Shown here piece by piece: positions 33,113-42,211 of a DNA stretch of 64,000 bases. How positions within the stretch are numbered: the first letter of the stretch is position 1; each line of letters starts with the position of its first letter. Under the pieces are notes generated by a model. The model made no database searches, had not been told where the DNA came from, and was given only the letters and a program-made list of their open reading frames with translations. The stretch comes from a virus: IMG/VR virus record IMGVR_UViG_3300021957_008066, positions 1 to 64,000 of that record. One strand, written 5' to 3'. The translations under genes were made by a program, and so were the position numbers.

Positions 33113-34837
33113 ATGTGGCAGTCTGACACCGATGTGGACAAATGTTCATGTGGTACATATTTTACCATTTTTGTTCGCAAACACCACTGCAGGTTGTGTG
33201 GAAAGGTTTTTTGCCATTCCTGTACATCTGGTAAGGGTGTTATCCCATCCTTTATTCAAGTTAGATCAGAGTATTTAGACGTAAGACTATGTGACCCATG
33301 CATGGATAAATGTTCTGAAACAAACAAGTCAGAAAGTATTGTTAGGGTGTTGGCATTACTTCCAATAAACATATCAGACATGTATCTATTATCGTTGAAC
33401 AGGAGATGGCACCATGCAGTCGTGACTTTATTGTCTGTATATAAAAACCTACGCCGAAAGATGCCATACGAAAGATACTCTAGATTAGAAACACAGCTAT
33501 TGAAAACGCATGCGTACAAAATGGGTGGTCACTCTGTCTGGGACATACAAGTCGTGCGAGCTCTACAGATCAAACCCTTTCCACGAATATCAACCTGTCA
33601 TGAATTGAAGTGTGCAGTTTGCATGCCAACATCATCCCTGCACATAATAGAAATATTGAACACATTCCCATGCACCCAGCTTCTTCGAAAACCAGATCTT
33701 TGCAAGTGGTTTGGTATGTACATTCAGAGTATGACATGCAAAGACCATGTTCGTTTTATGCCACATTGGTTGCGCAGGAGCATGACGCCTTCTGCACAAG
33801 AATTTATCACCACCTTTATTGTACCACTATGTTCTAACATTCATGTAGCATATGCACTATACTATGAATGTGCAACCTACAAAGATGGTGTATACAAAGA
33901 CATACAGAATCGTATGTTAGATATGTTTCCCATGTACAAAAAGGACTTTATTTATACTGATAGTTTGGTCCGTTACATGTTTGAACTAACAAAAGGGCAC
34001 AAATTTCCTCTTTTGACACCTGCTAGGTTGCCTTACGACCCAAGTACAATGTGTACCCATGTAAACGACCCCGTTGAGGTGCACAGTGCATCTAAACCGA
34101 GTATTTTCATATTAAAAACAGATAAAGGCAACAGATATATTCTGTTGAAAACAGATGACCTAACAAAGGATAGGTTAGTTATGTTGTTTGCACATCTGAT
34201 TGAAAAGTTATGTGAGACAAAGTGCGTGCAGTATCCAGTATTTGTCACCAATTATGGAGGGTGGATTGAAATGCTGCCAAATGCAAAGACTTTGTACGAA
34301 CTTAATTACGAACTGTCTAGTCATATCCATAATTGTTTTCCAGAAGATACAGTAAGGTGTGTAAGGCATAGATTTATCCGGTCGGCAATTGGTGCATGTA
34401 TCCTGTCATATATACTTGGAGTAGGAGACAGACATTTGCAGAATATGGTGGTTTCAGGTGGGGAAATAGGACATATAGATTTTTCGTACTTGTTAGGTCA
34501 TGATCCTAAGCTTCGTATGAATATACGAATCACAACCCCTATGATTATTATGATGGGCGGAGAAGATTCTGCAGACTATGCTTCTTTCGTTGCTGGTGTT
34601 ACAAAGGCATTCCACAAAATGAGACATCATGTAGGGTTATGGTATGCACTCATGGTTTATTTATGTTCACATTTTTCTTTATTGGAAATTCAGGAGCATG
34701 TGAAAAGAAAACTAATGCCATCACTCGAAGAAGCAGATGCAACTATGAGGATGGTGGATATAGTAAAATACAATAGCAATACTTGGAGGCACAGTGTTAG
34801 TGATATTACACACCAGATATTCCAGATGGATTTTTGA
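33113..34837 (+). CDS. FYVE-domain phosphatidylinositol 3-kinase fusion
   Basis: The 574-aa protein joins a FYVE zinc finger to a PI3/PI4-kinase catalytic domain. FYVE signatures are complete: WQSD (2-5, the WxxD motif), CSCG, RKHHCRLCG (the basic RRHHCR motif), CHSC and RLCDPC. Such fingers bind PI3P on endosomes. The kinase part has LKTDDLTKD (ATP loop region), GVGDRHLQN with D439, H441 and N444, and HIDF with D456, so catalysis is likely. A Vps34-like enzyme with a reader of its own product is suggested; that fusion would give positive feedback at endosomal membranes. The middle 200 residues are helical. Confidence 0.87.
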   Translation: MWQSDTDVDKCSCGTYFTIFVRKHHCRLCGKVFCHSCTSGKGVIPSFIQVRSEYLDVRLCDPCMDKCSETNKSESIVRVLALLPINISDMYLLSLNRRWHHAVVTLLSVYKNLRRKMPYERYSRLETQLLKTHAYKMGGHSVWDIQVVRALQIKPFPRISTCHELKCAVCMPTSSLHIIEILNTFPCTQLLRKPDLCKWFGMYIQSMTCKDHVRFMPHWLRRSMTPSAQEFITTFIVPLCSNIHVAYALYYECATYKDGVYKDIQNRMLDMFPMYKKDFIYTDSLVRYMFELTKGHKFPLLTPARLPYDPSTMCTHVNDPVEVHSASKPSIFILKTDKGNRYILLKTDDLTKDRLVMLFAHLIEKLCETKCVQYPVFVTNYGGWIEMLPNAKTLYELNYELSSHIHNCFPEDTVRCVRHRFIRSAIGACILSYILGVGDRHLQNMVVSGGEIGHIDFSYLLGHDPKLRMNIRITTPMIIMMGGEDSADYASFVAGVTKAFHKMRHHVGLWYALMVYLCSHFSLLEIQEHVKRKLMPSLEEADATMRMVDIVKYNSNTWRHSVSDITHQIFQMDF

Positions 34838-34864
34838 CTATATATGGCACCATACGTACATTAA

Positions 34865-36022
34865 ATGATGAATTCCATGGATGCTGTGAGAAAACGTGTG
34901 GAACAGAGAAGATCTAAAAAAAGGAAAAAGAATAGTGGTGCATCTAGTGGATCTATTGCATCAAGAGGGCTGAATTCGGGAGTTTTAATTATGAGTCGTT
35001 CACGACTTGGTAGGGGGGGCTATGGTACTGTTGTAAAGGGTACTTTTCATAATCCTGATAAAATTATAACAAACTATGAAGGTAGACCTCTCTCTCCAGA
35101 ATTTACATATGGAATAAAGTACCAAGAAAAACTAGAAACTGAACATGAAGTTCAAATCCTGCGTAGGCTAGGTAATCAATCTAACTATATCATGACATTG
35201 TATGGAACAGCTAAACCACCTGATGGTGATGAAAATTATTTATTGATGGTTGTAGAAAAACTGGACACGACTCTTAACGAGCATTTCAAATATTCTATAG
35301 AGAGGAGACGCACACGGTTTGTCAGAAAAACATTTCAAATGTTTGAAGCCGTTGCATTTCTTGAAAGCAAGCAGGTTGTTCATCTCGACTTGCATGGTGG
35401 TAACATTATGTTTAGTGGTGATGATCCTGTATTAATTGATTTCGGATTAGCAGAGGTGACAGGGGGTGGAAGCATAGTTCCATTTACGGATATGAGTTTA
35501 ACACATTGGAGACACTGGCACCCGCCCGAACAGCGTGTTTGGGATGGTCAAACATGCAAGTACGCGCCGGTTACAACGAAATTTGACGTCTTCTCCATCG
35601 CTGTGAATCTTCTAAACCTTATTTATGACCCCAAGAAAAATGATCGCGGTGTGGGGAGAAATGAATTTCATATTTTACTCACAAAGGCTTTGCTGAAAAC
35701 CAATGAATCGGATTTTAGGTTTGAAACACTGGACAAAAGATTAAAAAATGGACTTGAGACTGGCAATATTGAAAGTATCGAAACAGTTCCTACGTCACTC
35801 GATCAGATATACACATGTTTCCGCGCAGGCAGGCATCCTACACTGCAATTGCATATGCCAGTGAAACTATCAGAGCTTTTTAAAAGATGTCTGTTCTATG
35901 AACATTGGAGACCATTGGCTAGCAAGATTGTAGAAGACCTCGATACAATTTACCCTCTTGAAACTGAAGAGTATGACATTGCAGGCGATGCTTTTTTTCA
36001 GGATGCAACATTGCGTTTTTGA
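34865..36022 (+). CDS. Protein kinase
   Basis: A 385-aa eukaryotic-type Ser/Thr kinase. The Gly loop is GRGGYG (49-54), the likely ATP-binding Lys is K85 (YGIKY), the catalytic loop is HLDLHGGN (173-180, with D175 and N180), and the metal-binding DFG is 192-194. The usual R before D is L, a feature shared by some viral and atypical kinases. The N-terminus (1-25) is strongly basic, perhaps a nuclear or DNA-binding tag. The stop codon lies within the inverted repeat. Confidence 0.9.
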   Translation: MMNSMDAVRKRVEQRRSKKRKKNSGASSGSIASRGLNSGVLIMSRSRLGRGGYGTVVKGTFHNPDKIITNYEGRPLSPEFTYGIKYQEKLETEHEVQILRRLGNQSNYIMTLYGTAKPPDGDENYLLMVVEKLDTTLNEHFKYSIERRRTRFVRKTFQMFEAVAFLESKQVVHLDLHGGNIMFSGDDPVLIDFGLAEVTGGGSIVPFTDMSLTHWRHWHPPEQRVWDGQTCKYAPVTTKFDVFSIAVNLLNLIYDPKKNDRGVGRNEFHILLTKALLKTNESDFRFETLDKRLKNGLETGNIESIETVPTSLDQIYTCFRAGRHPTLQLHMPVKLSELFKRCLFYEHWRPLASKIVEDLDTIYPLETEEYDIAGDAFFQDATLRF

Positions 36023-36195
36023 TACACCGTTCAAAACGGTACCAAAACGCGACTTCTAGCGGTTTGAGCACCTAATCTTGTATTAATAGCATTTTTATAA
36101 AAAGTAATAAAAAATATTTTTTTAATAATCATGGGAACATGCTCTGAAATGCACAGAAGTCGCGTTTTGGTACCGTTTTGAACGGTGTATCAAAA
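36017..36195. repeat. 41-bp perfect inverted repeat with AT-rich 97-nt centre, candidate replication origin
   Basis: Left arm 36017-36057 and right arm 36155-36195 are perfect reverse complements over 41 bases. The centre (97 nt) is AT-rich and holds a 14-nt palindrome of A6-TA-T6 (36109-36122). Each arm includes an ACGGTGTATC copy facing outwards, plus a short internal palindrome CCGTTTTGAACGG. The arms hold the stop codons of two convergent genes. A large hairpin terminator is possible, but the layout (long arms around an AT-rich core) resembles herpesvirus oriS/oriL. Confidence 0.7.
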
Positions 36196-38031
36196 TGGAA
36201 CTCTCTGCATACGGGATTGAACTCTAGCAGCTTCGGCTGCATCACCTTTTGCACGAGCTACCTGATATTCTTTCCATAATTTCTCTTCAGTGATAGTTGG
36301 TGGCAATGTGCCCATATTTTTTCTTGTTCTTGTAGGTACACTCAGCTTGGAAATAGAAAACATGATCCTGCGTTTCTCAAGGTTTAACCTCATGTACATC
36401 TTGTCCAACCCATATTTTTTACCTGACAGCACATCAGATGTCTTTATACATAGTGATACCAGTTTGCTGAAGAAGTAAGCATGCTCTTCGTTAGATAACC
36501 AGTCTTCGAGTGAGAGGTGTGCAAACTTTTTCCATTTTCTTGTAATGGCAATATGAGCTTCTTGCATGTGTGCATATATGGAAGGTTGCAGGTATATCTT
36601 CCCAATAGCCCAAGGAGTCATTTGCAGCCACTTGTCAGCTTCTTGCATGCTGCGTTTTTCGTATTCTCCGAGAACAAGCTCATGTTTCCAGTGTGCAAAT
36701 CTCTCGTTGAATATAGGGCGTACAAAGTCAAGTGGTACCTCTGTTGGAAGATCTTCTGGACGCCAAACATCCAGGTCACCCTCGGCAAGTTCCGGCTCTT
36801 CAAAATTAGTCACACCCACTGCGATGCCTGATCTGTCTCGATTGTTCAGTCGCCGAATTCTTCTCACTCCATCTGGTGCACCAACTGACTGTCTCCTAAT
36901 GGGTTGTGGTGGACCCCCATCTCCCGTAGTGGCATCAGATGCAATTGGTCCTAGCCCAACCCCCCTGTCTTTGAATTCTTTCCTTCCACGGATCATTTTG
37001 GTAAGTCTCAGACCAGTGAGGTCTCTCATCCATTTCCCTGTACTTTTATCCAACTTTAAATTGTTGAACAGTGTTCTGAATCTATCTCTAAATTCGGTAA
37101 GATCTGAAAATTGTTCTATATCTGGTCTGTCTGTTCTGTCATCATTACTGAGCCACTTTGCTATATACCTTTGGAACCAAAACTCGGCAGTTGTTTTGTC
37201 CCAGTGTACAATAGGTGTGTTATCCATCCATGTCCAAAAGTGAGAATTAGTAGCATCATTATCTAATTCAACAGTTTCCCTTACCTCGTCATATGTTTCC
37301 TGTTGCACTTCGTCAGAATCAAATATACCTGTATGGTCATATACATTGCCTACATATTCCGGGTCAGGGGGGTCAAGGAAGGTATACCAGACGATATCAT
37401 TTTTTCCATTGTATGCTTTCTCTAGTGTCTTTTTCATAAGCAGGAACTTTTTACAGAAAACCTGGAATTCAGAATCTGACATATTGTATATCATTTTGTA
37501 TTTGCTTTTATATGCTTCCCCATCTACTATTACTGTAGGATCGGGTAGGGCAGAGTGGTCGGGTATATTAACAGATTTGTCCCTATCCATGTGACCTTTC
37601 CCTGTCTGTGTAGGTCTGTACATAGGTATAGCTACAATTTCTGTACAGAATTGGTGAAGGTCCGATAGTGCGTGTTCCCTGGCTCTGAGTTTTAAAATTT
37701 CTAAATCTTCCTTGGTGATTTTGATATTTTTGGGAGTGTATTTTTCCATGAATGGGGATATGTCAGACCCGTTCCAGTACTTTTCAATGCGTTCATTAGT
37801 AAATCCAGCAACCTTCATAACAAATTTAAAGACATTATTGTCCCTTAAGTTCTCGATATGACGCTGTTTTAGTTCTTCATATCGCACAAGCATCTTCCTT
37901 GCCTTTCTAGAAGTAATTTTCATAAAAGGGGGTAAATCTTTTAGCATTTGGTTGATTCTATCATTATTTTGAGATGTATTGCCATGTGTAGAATCTTTTA
38001 CATTGAAAAATGTTTTTTCTGACCAAGCCAT
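36190..38031 (-). CDS. Hypothetical protein, 613 aa
   Basis: Starts MAWSEKTFFN. Soluble, rich in Lys/Glu/Asp and Trp. A Gly/Pro/Arg-rich disordered segment (about 370-400) separates an N-terminal and a C-terminal helical part. No recognised motif. A TATA (CTTATAAATAC on this strand) precedes the ATG. Its stop lies inside the right arm of the inverted repeat. A virion or tegument protein is possible from size and position. Confidence 0.62.
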   Translation of the reverse strand: MAWSEKTFFNVKDSTHGNTSQNNDRINQMLKDLPPFMKITSRKARKMLVRYEELKQRHIENLRDNNVFKFVMKVAGFTNERIEKYWNGSDISPFMEKYTPKNIKITKEDLEILKLRAREHALSDLHQFCTEIVAIPMYRPTQTGKGHMDRDKSVNIPDHSALPDPTVIVDGEAYKSKYKMIYNMSDSEFQVFCKKFLLMKKTLEKAYNGKNDIVWYTFLDPPDPEYVGNVYDHTGIFDSDEVQQETYDEVRETVELDNDATNSHFWTWMDNTPIVHWDKTTAEFWFQRYIAKWLSNDDRTDRPDIEQFSDLTEFRDRFRTLFNNLKLDKSTGKWMRDLTGLRLTKMIRGRKEFKDRGVGLGPIASDATTGDGGPPQPIRRQSVGAPDGVRRIRRLNNRDRSGIAVGVTNFEEPELAEGDLDVWRPEDLPTEVPLDFVRPIFNERFAHWKHELVLGEYEKRSMQEADKWLQMTPWAIGKIYLQPSIYAHMQEAHIAITRKWKKFAHLSLEDWLSNEEHAYFFSKLVSLCIKTSDVLSGKKYGLDKMYMRLNLEKRRIMFSISKLSVPTRTRKNMGTLPPTITEEKLWKEYQVARAKGDAAEAARVQSRMQRVPF

Positions 38032-38080
38032 TTTTTAAAGAAATAATACAAGGTATTTATAAGGCACGCTATGTATCTAA

Positions 38081-38947
38081 ATGTCACGACCTGCTGTGTC
38101 TGAACTTGTCTCGGTTGAACCCAGTGCAAATGTTGAACAAGTTGAGGAAGTCTCTGCGGATGTGAGTCCCGAGCTTATTCGTAGAGTTGTGTTCGAGTGC
38201 AACTCGAATGGATCTGAACTTGCTAATGGAGTTGTCGTGAACCTGCAGAATGCTGATCACATCTTCACGCCGTCCATGGCTTCGGATCTCTCTGCTGAGG
38301 AGAAAGCTGCCTTTGAGGCAAAAGACTTTACACAAGGAATTGTGACTAGCATGACTCTCAAGTCTGTCCACTCTTCCTGTCCTGAGACAGTGACTGTTGG
38401 TATGAATCTGTTTGCTAATTCTGCCAATGTTGCCAACTCAAAGGGGTGGCTGTATGCCCAGGAGGTTTCGGACCTCTCGGATAACCATGCACACCAGAAC
38501 GAAGGCTACAGTAATGTGGCTACCATTCTACCACATGAGCGCAATCGCCCCAACGAGGTGGTCTACCACCCCGAGGGGCTGATGAACTCTCGCTGGATCA
38601 AGCAGTATGGTGGATACAATCTGCAAAAGCTGCATGAGGGTATTACCCGTTTCAAGGGTAAGGATTACTGTTATGTCCCGGAGAATCATGTTGTCGTGTC
38701 GATTATTAAGAACAACTGGGAACAGCTAGGGATTAATCTACAGAGTGAGGCTGTCCGAGAGGGAGAGTTTATGAAGGTAAGTAAGAACATTGTGGACAAT
38801 TGCATTAATCAGCTGTACTCCAATGTGATTAGTCAGATCCCTTACACCAAATTTGCAGATCTTGGTGCAAGGTTTCAGGCAAACACAGAGGGTTCGGCTT
38901 TGTACAAGGTTGTGTGTGAGATGGAAGTAAAGTACAGATTTCCTTAA
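38081..38947 (+). CDS. Putative structural protein, 288 aa
   Basis: GC-rich, high-expression codon use like the capsid gene. Starts MSRPAVSELVSV and has mixed beta/alpha content with no catalytic motif. It forms a divergent pair with the 613-aa gene and converges with the 364-aa one. A triplex or other minor capsid subunit would fit, but I have no direct match. Confidence 0.5.
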   Translation: MSRPAVSELVSVEPSANVEQVEEVSADVSPELIRRVVFECNSNGSELANGVVVNLQNADHIFTPSMASDLSAEEKAAFEAKDFTQGIVTSMTLKSVHSSCPETVTVGMNLFANSANVANSKGWLYAQEVSDLSDNHAHQNEGYSNVATILPHERNRPNEVVYHPEGLMNSRWIKQYGGYNLQKLHEGITRFKGKDYCYVPENHVVVSIIKNNWEQLGINLQSEAVREGEFMKVSKNIVDNCINQLYSNVISQIPYTKFADLGARFQANTEGSALYKVVCEMEVKYRFP

Positions 38948-38955
38948 AAAAATAC

Positions 38956-40050
38956 TTAGATTAATTTATTTACAATGTATCTAGGTAAAACTAATTTTCC
39001 TTCATCATAATCATAAAATTTCGGGTTGATGAATTTTACATTCCCCATACCCATCAACTGATGAATGACATCGTTTGTAAGCGGTACATGTAATTTGTCC
39101 TCTAAAAAGAAATCGTGCACGCGCAAATCTAACCCCTGCACATGTATGTACGAAGGTGTCATCTTGTTGATTTCCGAAGGAGTCATAAATTTCACAACAG
39201 GTGTGTCTGAGAAACTAGCCTTTTTCATCATGTAGGTGGCTGGTTCTGACGAGTAACTTTTCTTGGTGACGAATGTGTTAATAAGCTCTGCCGAGTTCCA
39301 CTTGGCTTTGCTGTAAAGTGACTCAATGTGTTTCTTATCAAGGTTTGGTACATCAATGAGCTGATCACTCATGTAATCGGCAGCGTGATCGTTGGAACTC
39401 ACTAGTCTGTAACCATTGAGTGGGCTTGTGAGTACCAACCCTTCTCCTTTGTACGCATTGTTGTAAAAGTAGTACATATTTCTACCCCTGTAGAGAATAT
39501 TGGTAAAATCTGATCTGATTTTATCTTGTGCTCCAAACTTTTTTGCTATTTCCTGCACCTTTGCCAAGGTATTGTCTCTCAATGCAGTGGAATACACTGA
39601 CTCCACTGATTTACCATTCCACGATACACGAACATCGCCAGCTTCTTTCATATGTAGGTCTACTATAGTGTGTGGTTTAGCAACCATATCACCTATGTCG
39701 TTTATAGACTGTGTGTTGTAAACACCAACACTGCAGTTGGTATCTGGCAACTCGGTGTAGTCGAGATACTCTCCGCCATCAAATAGACTACGACACTGGT
39801 TGAGGTTCGGATGAATCCATGAATCCTTATCAGAGATCTGGTATCCTGGTTTTATACCAACAATAAGACCCCTCAGAACCTTGTGACCTGTGAGTTTTGT
39901 GTTCTCGTCGTCCACACCAAAATTGGCAGTAGCTTTGGCGCTGATCAGGCAATCGCCTTGCACTTGAAGATGGTTCCACACGGCATCCGCTTCTGCTTGC
40001 AATGCAGCTGGAATTTGTCCATATCTCTGTACCAAGTCGGATAAGTCCAT
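38956..40050 (-). CDS. Putative structural protein, 364 aa
   Basis: Starts MDLSDLVQRYGQ. Beta-rich and without signal peptide or TM. Codon bias moderate. Position beside the 288-aa structural candidate suggests a second minor capsid protein. Unrecognised family. Confidence 0.5.
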   Translation of the reverse strand: MDLSDLVQRYGQIPAALQAEADAVWNHLQVQGDCLISAKATANFGVDDENTKLTGHKVLRGLIVGIKPGYQISDKDSWIHPNLNQCRSLFDGGEYLDYTELPDTNCSVGVYNTQSINDIGDMVAKPHTIVDLHMKEAGDVRVSWNGKSVESVYSTALRDNTLAKVQEIAKKFGAQDKIRSDFTNILYRGRNMYYFYNNAYKGEGLVLTSPLNGYRLVSSNDHAADYMSDQLIDVPNLDKKHIESLYSKAKWNSAELINTFVTKKSYSSEPATYMMKKASFSDTPVVKFMTPSEINKMTPSYIHVQGLDLRVHDFFLEDKLHVPLTNDVIHQLMGMGNVKFINPKFYDYDEGKLVLPRYIVNKLI

Positions 40051-40079
40051 ATTTATGCAACGAGTACTGGCTATTTATA

Positions 40080-40409
40080 CTATAAATTTTCCCAGAACGA
40101 AGCTGGTACTTTTTTAGGCGCGCCTTCTGATGGTGGTTTATAATTTTTCAAAGTTTCTAATTCACCTACTGGGATGTCTGACACATATGCTTTAAAGTTG
40201 TACTGTTTTGCTAACTTAAACCCCTTTTTTACTCTAGATATGTCTCCTCTAGACTCTCGTTTCCACTTGCCAACGATATCATGTACCATATGATTTGGCA
40301 CTTGAAGCACCATTAAAACATCTGCATTTTTGCATGCACCACACTCTTCGGGTGTAGCTGCAGAAGCAATTTGTGTAACCTGTCCGTCACTGCTTAGATA
40401 CACGTACAT
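40080..40409 (-). CDS. Hypothetical protein, 109 aa
   Basis: Starts MYVYLSSDGQ. The upstream TATA (TTATAAAAGG on this strand, 40425-40434) lies about 20 nt from the ATG, so the longer frame reaching 40595, which would overlap the divergent gene, is rejected. Contains CGAC (residues 24-27), possibly a redox or zinc pair. Function unknown. Confidence 0.5.
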   Translation of the reverse strand: MYVYLSSDGQVTQIASAATPEECGACKNADVLMVLQVPNHMVHDIVGKWKRESRGDISRVKKGFKLAKQYNFKAYVSDIPVGELETLKNYKPPSEGAPKKVPASFWENL

Positions 40410-40434
40410 ATAAAAGCGTAAACGACCTTTTATA

Positions 40435-40680
40435 ATGGACTCAAAACAAATCGAAATACGCGCAATTTTACACAAACTTTCGGGTGGGTCAAAGAGAAAA
40501 CGTGAGGACACATCCAATCCATTAGTATCATACTGCAGGGCACTTTTTATACCACATTTCCACTCTGGAACAGAACCACAAATTCCTTTCGTCAACGTTC
40601 AAAACAATATATACAGTGTAGAGGGAAATCCGCCACACAAGATGTTAGAACTACATCAAAACTATTTCGAGTTCATATAA
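40435..40680 (+). CDS. Hypothetical protein, 81 aa
   Basis: Starts MDSKQIEIRA. Basic KRKRED segment near residue 20 (nuclear signal-like). A TATA box (ACATATAAAAGC) lies about 22 nt upstream and overlaps the start of the divergent gene. Function unknown. Confidence 0.5.
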   Translation: MDSKQIEIRAILHKLSGGSKRKREDTSNPLVSYCRALFIPHFHSGTEPQIPFVNVQNNIYSVEGNPPHKMLELHQNYFEFI

Positions 40681-40700
40681 ATGGAGCATAAAATACATCA

Positions 40701-41009
40701 ATGGACTGGTTAGATATCACATCAGATGAAAACCAAGACATGCATTACGAATTTGTTGGTTCCCTAGTCATGAGAGATGGATTCAAGGTACGTTATAGAG
40801 AAATAGAATTGTACACAGATGATCTCCGGGATACATTCAGATCAGTGTTTGTAAAGCATGGGTATGACATTAGTATTAAATACAACAACACGTATGCATA
40901 TTGTGAGATTGTAGCTGTGAGGAAAAGTAATAGATATGGGGACATTGCCATGACTATAGCAATAGTATGGGCTATTTATCGGATGTATAACTATATAACA
41001 CATGTATGA
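40701..41009 (+). CDS. Small C-terminally anchored membrane protein, 102 aa
   Basis: Soluble charged part followed by one hydrophobic helix near the end (residues 81-96, IAMTIAIVWAIYRMY). Preceded by TCATATAAATGG. Overlaps the start of the next small gene by 8 nt. Function unknown. Confidence 0.5.
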   Translation: MDWLDITSDENQDMHYEFVGSLVMRDGFKVRYREIELYTDDLRDTFRSVFVKHGYDISIKYNNTYAYCEIVAVRKSNRYGDIAMTIAIVWAIYRMYNYITHV

Positions 41010-41166
41010 TTTAATATCGTGGACTCTCGCAGCGACAACACATTTGCAGACCATATTTTTCATCCTGGTTGCTTTAATGGTACTGCCTCTATTTCTCGCA
41101 CTTGACTTTATGGATGTTATGGGTGCACTTAGTTTGGTCGGACTTGTGGTTTATGTATATGTGTAA
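41002..41166 (+). CDS. Micro-protein, 54 aa, two TM helices
   Basis: ATG at 41002 gives MYDLISWTLA with hydrophobic segments at about residues 18-34 and 40-53. It overlaps the previous stop by 8 nt and has a TATA (CTATATAAC) within that gene. Its stop lies directly before the next promoter element. Likely a small membrane protein. Confidence 0.5.
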   Translation: MYDLISWTLAATTHLQTIFFILVALMVLPLFLALDFMDVMGALSLVGLVVYVYV

Positions 41167-41175
41167 CGGTGTACA
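41166..41175 (+). promoter_or_regulatory. ACGGTGTACA promoter element
   Basis: Copy of the recurring element 31 nt before the ATG at 41207; it overlaps the stop of the micro-protein. Confidence 0.55.
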
Positions 41176-41206
41176 TAACTATTAGTATCACAGTTAAGGA
41201 ATGTAA

Positions 41207-42211
41207 ATGAATGATGTGCACATCATCAATCATATACAGAGGAAGATAGGGGGCGATGCACATGTGTGTACAGCAGGGTGCCAGACTCAACCAATACATG
41301 TACATATTCATAAGAAGGATGGTGTGGAGTATATTCGGTGGTCTGGAAACAACAAACCATGGATGAACAAATCTAATTTTGTGAGAGCTTTAAAGTATGT
41401 TTCCATATGTAAGAAAACAGGCACTGTCCACCATTGTACCGAAGAGTGCTGCCTTGAACCTGTCCCTAATGATGACCACACTTTGGCATGTCCTGTGTCT
41501 GGTGTACAGTGGAACAATGAGACAGAGGTCGTTCGATCATGGAAATTAACCTCAAAATGTGTACCCACGATCGTATCTGACAAAAGAGATCCCAACATGT
41601 ATTCAAGAACAAAGGATGGGAGGGTACTCAACAATACACTTAATATTAAAGACGAGTCCTGCAAAAGGGAGGTACATAGGACACTTGTCTTGCTAGTTTG
41701 TTCTCATGTGAGAAAATGCCAAGAGCTAGAAAAGTTCCACCATGGGCGCCAGATGGGGGTCAAACAGGTGAACCGATACATGAAACACTGTAGAGATAGC
41801 AACAAATGTATAGTTGCATGTACCATGATGAATATTTTAGTCACCGAGACATTTTCGAAACCAATATTTTTACGAATCATGTCACGATTCGAATCACAAA
41901 TTCCAAAAATCACAGAGGATGTATATCCAACGATTGTTAAACTTTGGAACATCGTAGAGATGCCAAGACAGATTGCTTTTGATATATTTGTCCCTGCTAT
42001 GCTTTTCATATTGCAGAGGGGGATGAGTGTTGGTGGGAATGTAATCATACATAAATACGAATTATTTGACACTATTCTACCTGATGCAAACACCTTAGAT
42101 GATTTTGAAATTTCAAAATCTACATTTACCCAGACAAAGAATACAATTAGAATGTGCATACGCAAACTACTTAAAACTTACAATATAGAAGAACTAAGAC
42201 AATTAATTTAA
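41207..42211 (+). CDS. Cys/His-rich protein, putative regulatory zinc protein
   Basis: The 334-aa protein has HVCTAGC, VHHCTEECC and LACPVSGV in its first 110 residues, then CKKTG, CSHVRKC and CRDSNKC. The spacing (C-x3-C ... HHC-x2-CC ... C-P-x-S-G) resembles zinc domains of late transcription factors in large DNA viruses, but the match is not decisive. Its C-terminal half is helical. The promoter-class association fits a regulatory gene. Function uncertain. Confidence 0.55.
   Translation: MNDVHIINHIQRKIGGDAHVCTAGCQTQPIHVHIHKKDGVEYIRWSGNNKPWMNKSNFVRALKYVSICKKTGTVHHCTEECCLEPVPNDDHTLACPVSGVQWNNETEVVRSWKLTSKCVPTIVSDKRDPNMYSRTKDGRVLNNTLNIKDESCKREVHRTLVLLVCSHVRKCQELEKFHHGRQMGVKQVNRYMKHCRDSNKCIVACTMMNILVTETFSKPIFLRIMSRFESQIPKITEDVYPTIVKLWNIVEMPRQIAFDIFVPAMLFILQRGMSVGGNVIIHKYELFDTILPDANTLDDFEISKSTFTQTKNTIRMCIRKLLKTYNIEELRQLI

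Noticed and set aside
36566-37243. 225-aa plus-strand frame inside the 613-aa minus gene
   Set aside because: Ser-rich antisense translation of a well-supported gene; no TATA or motif.
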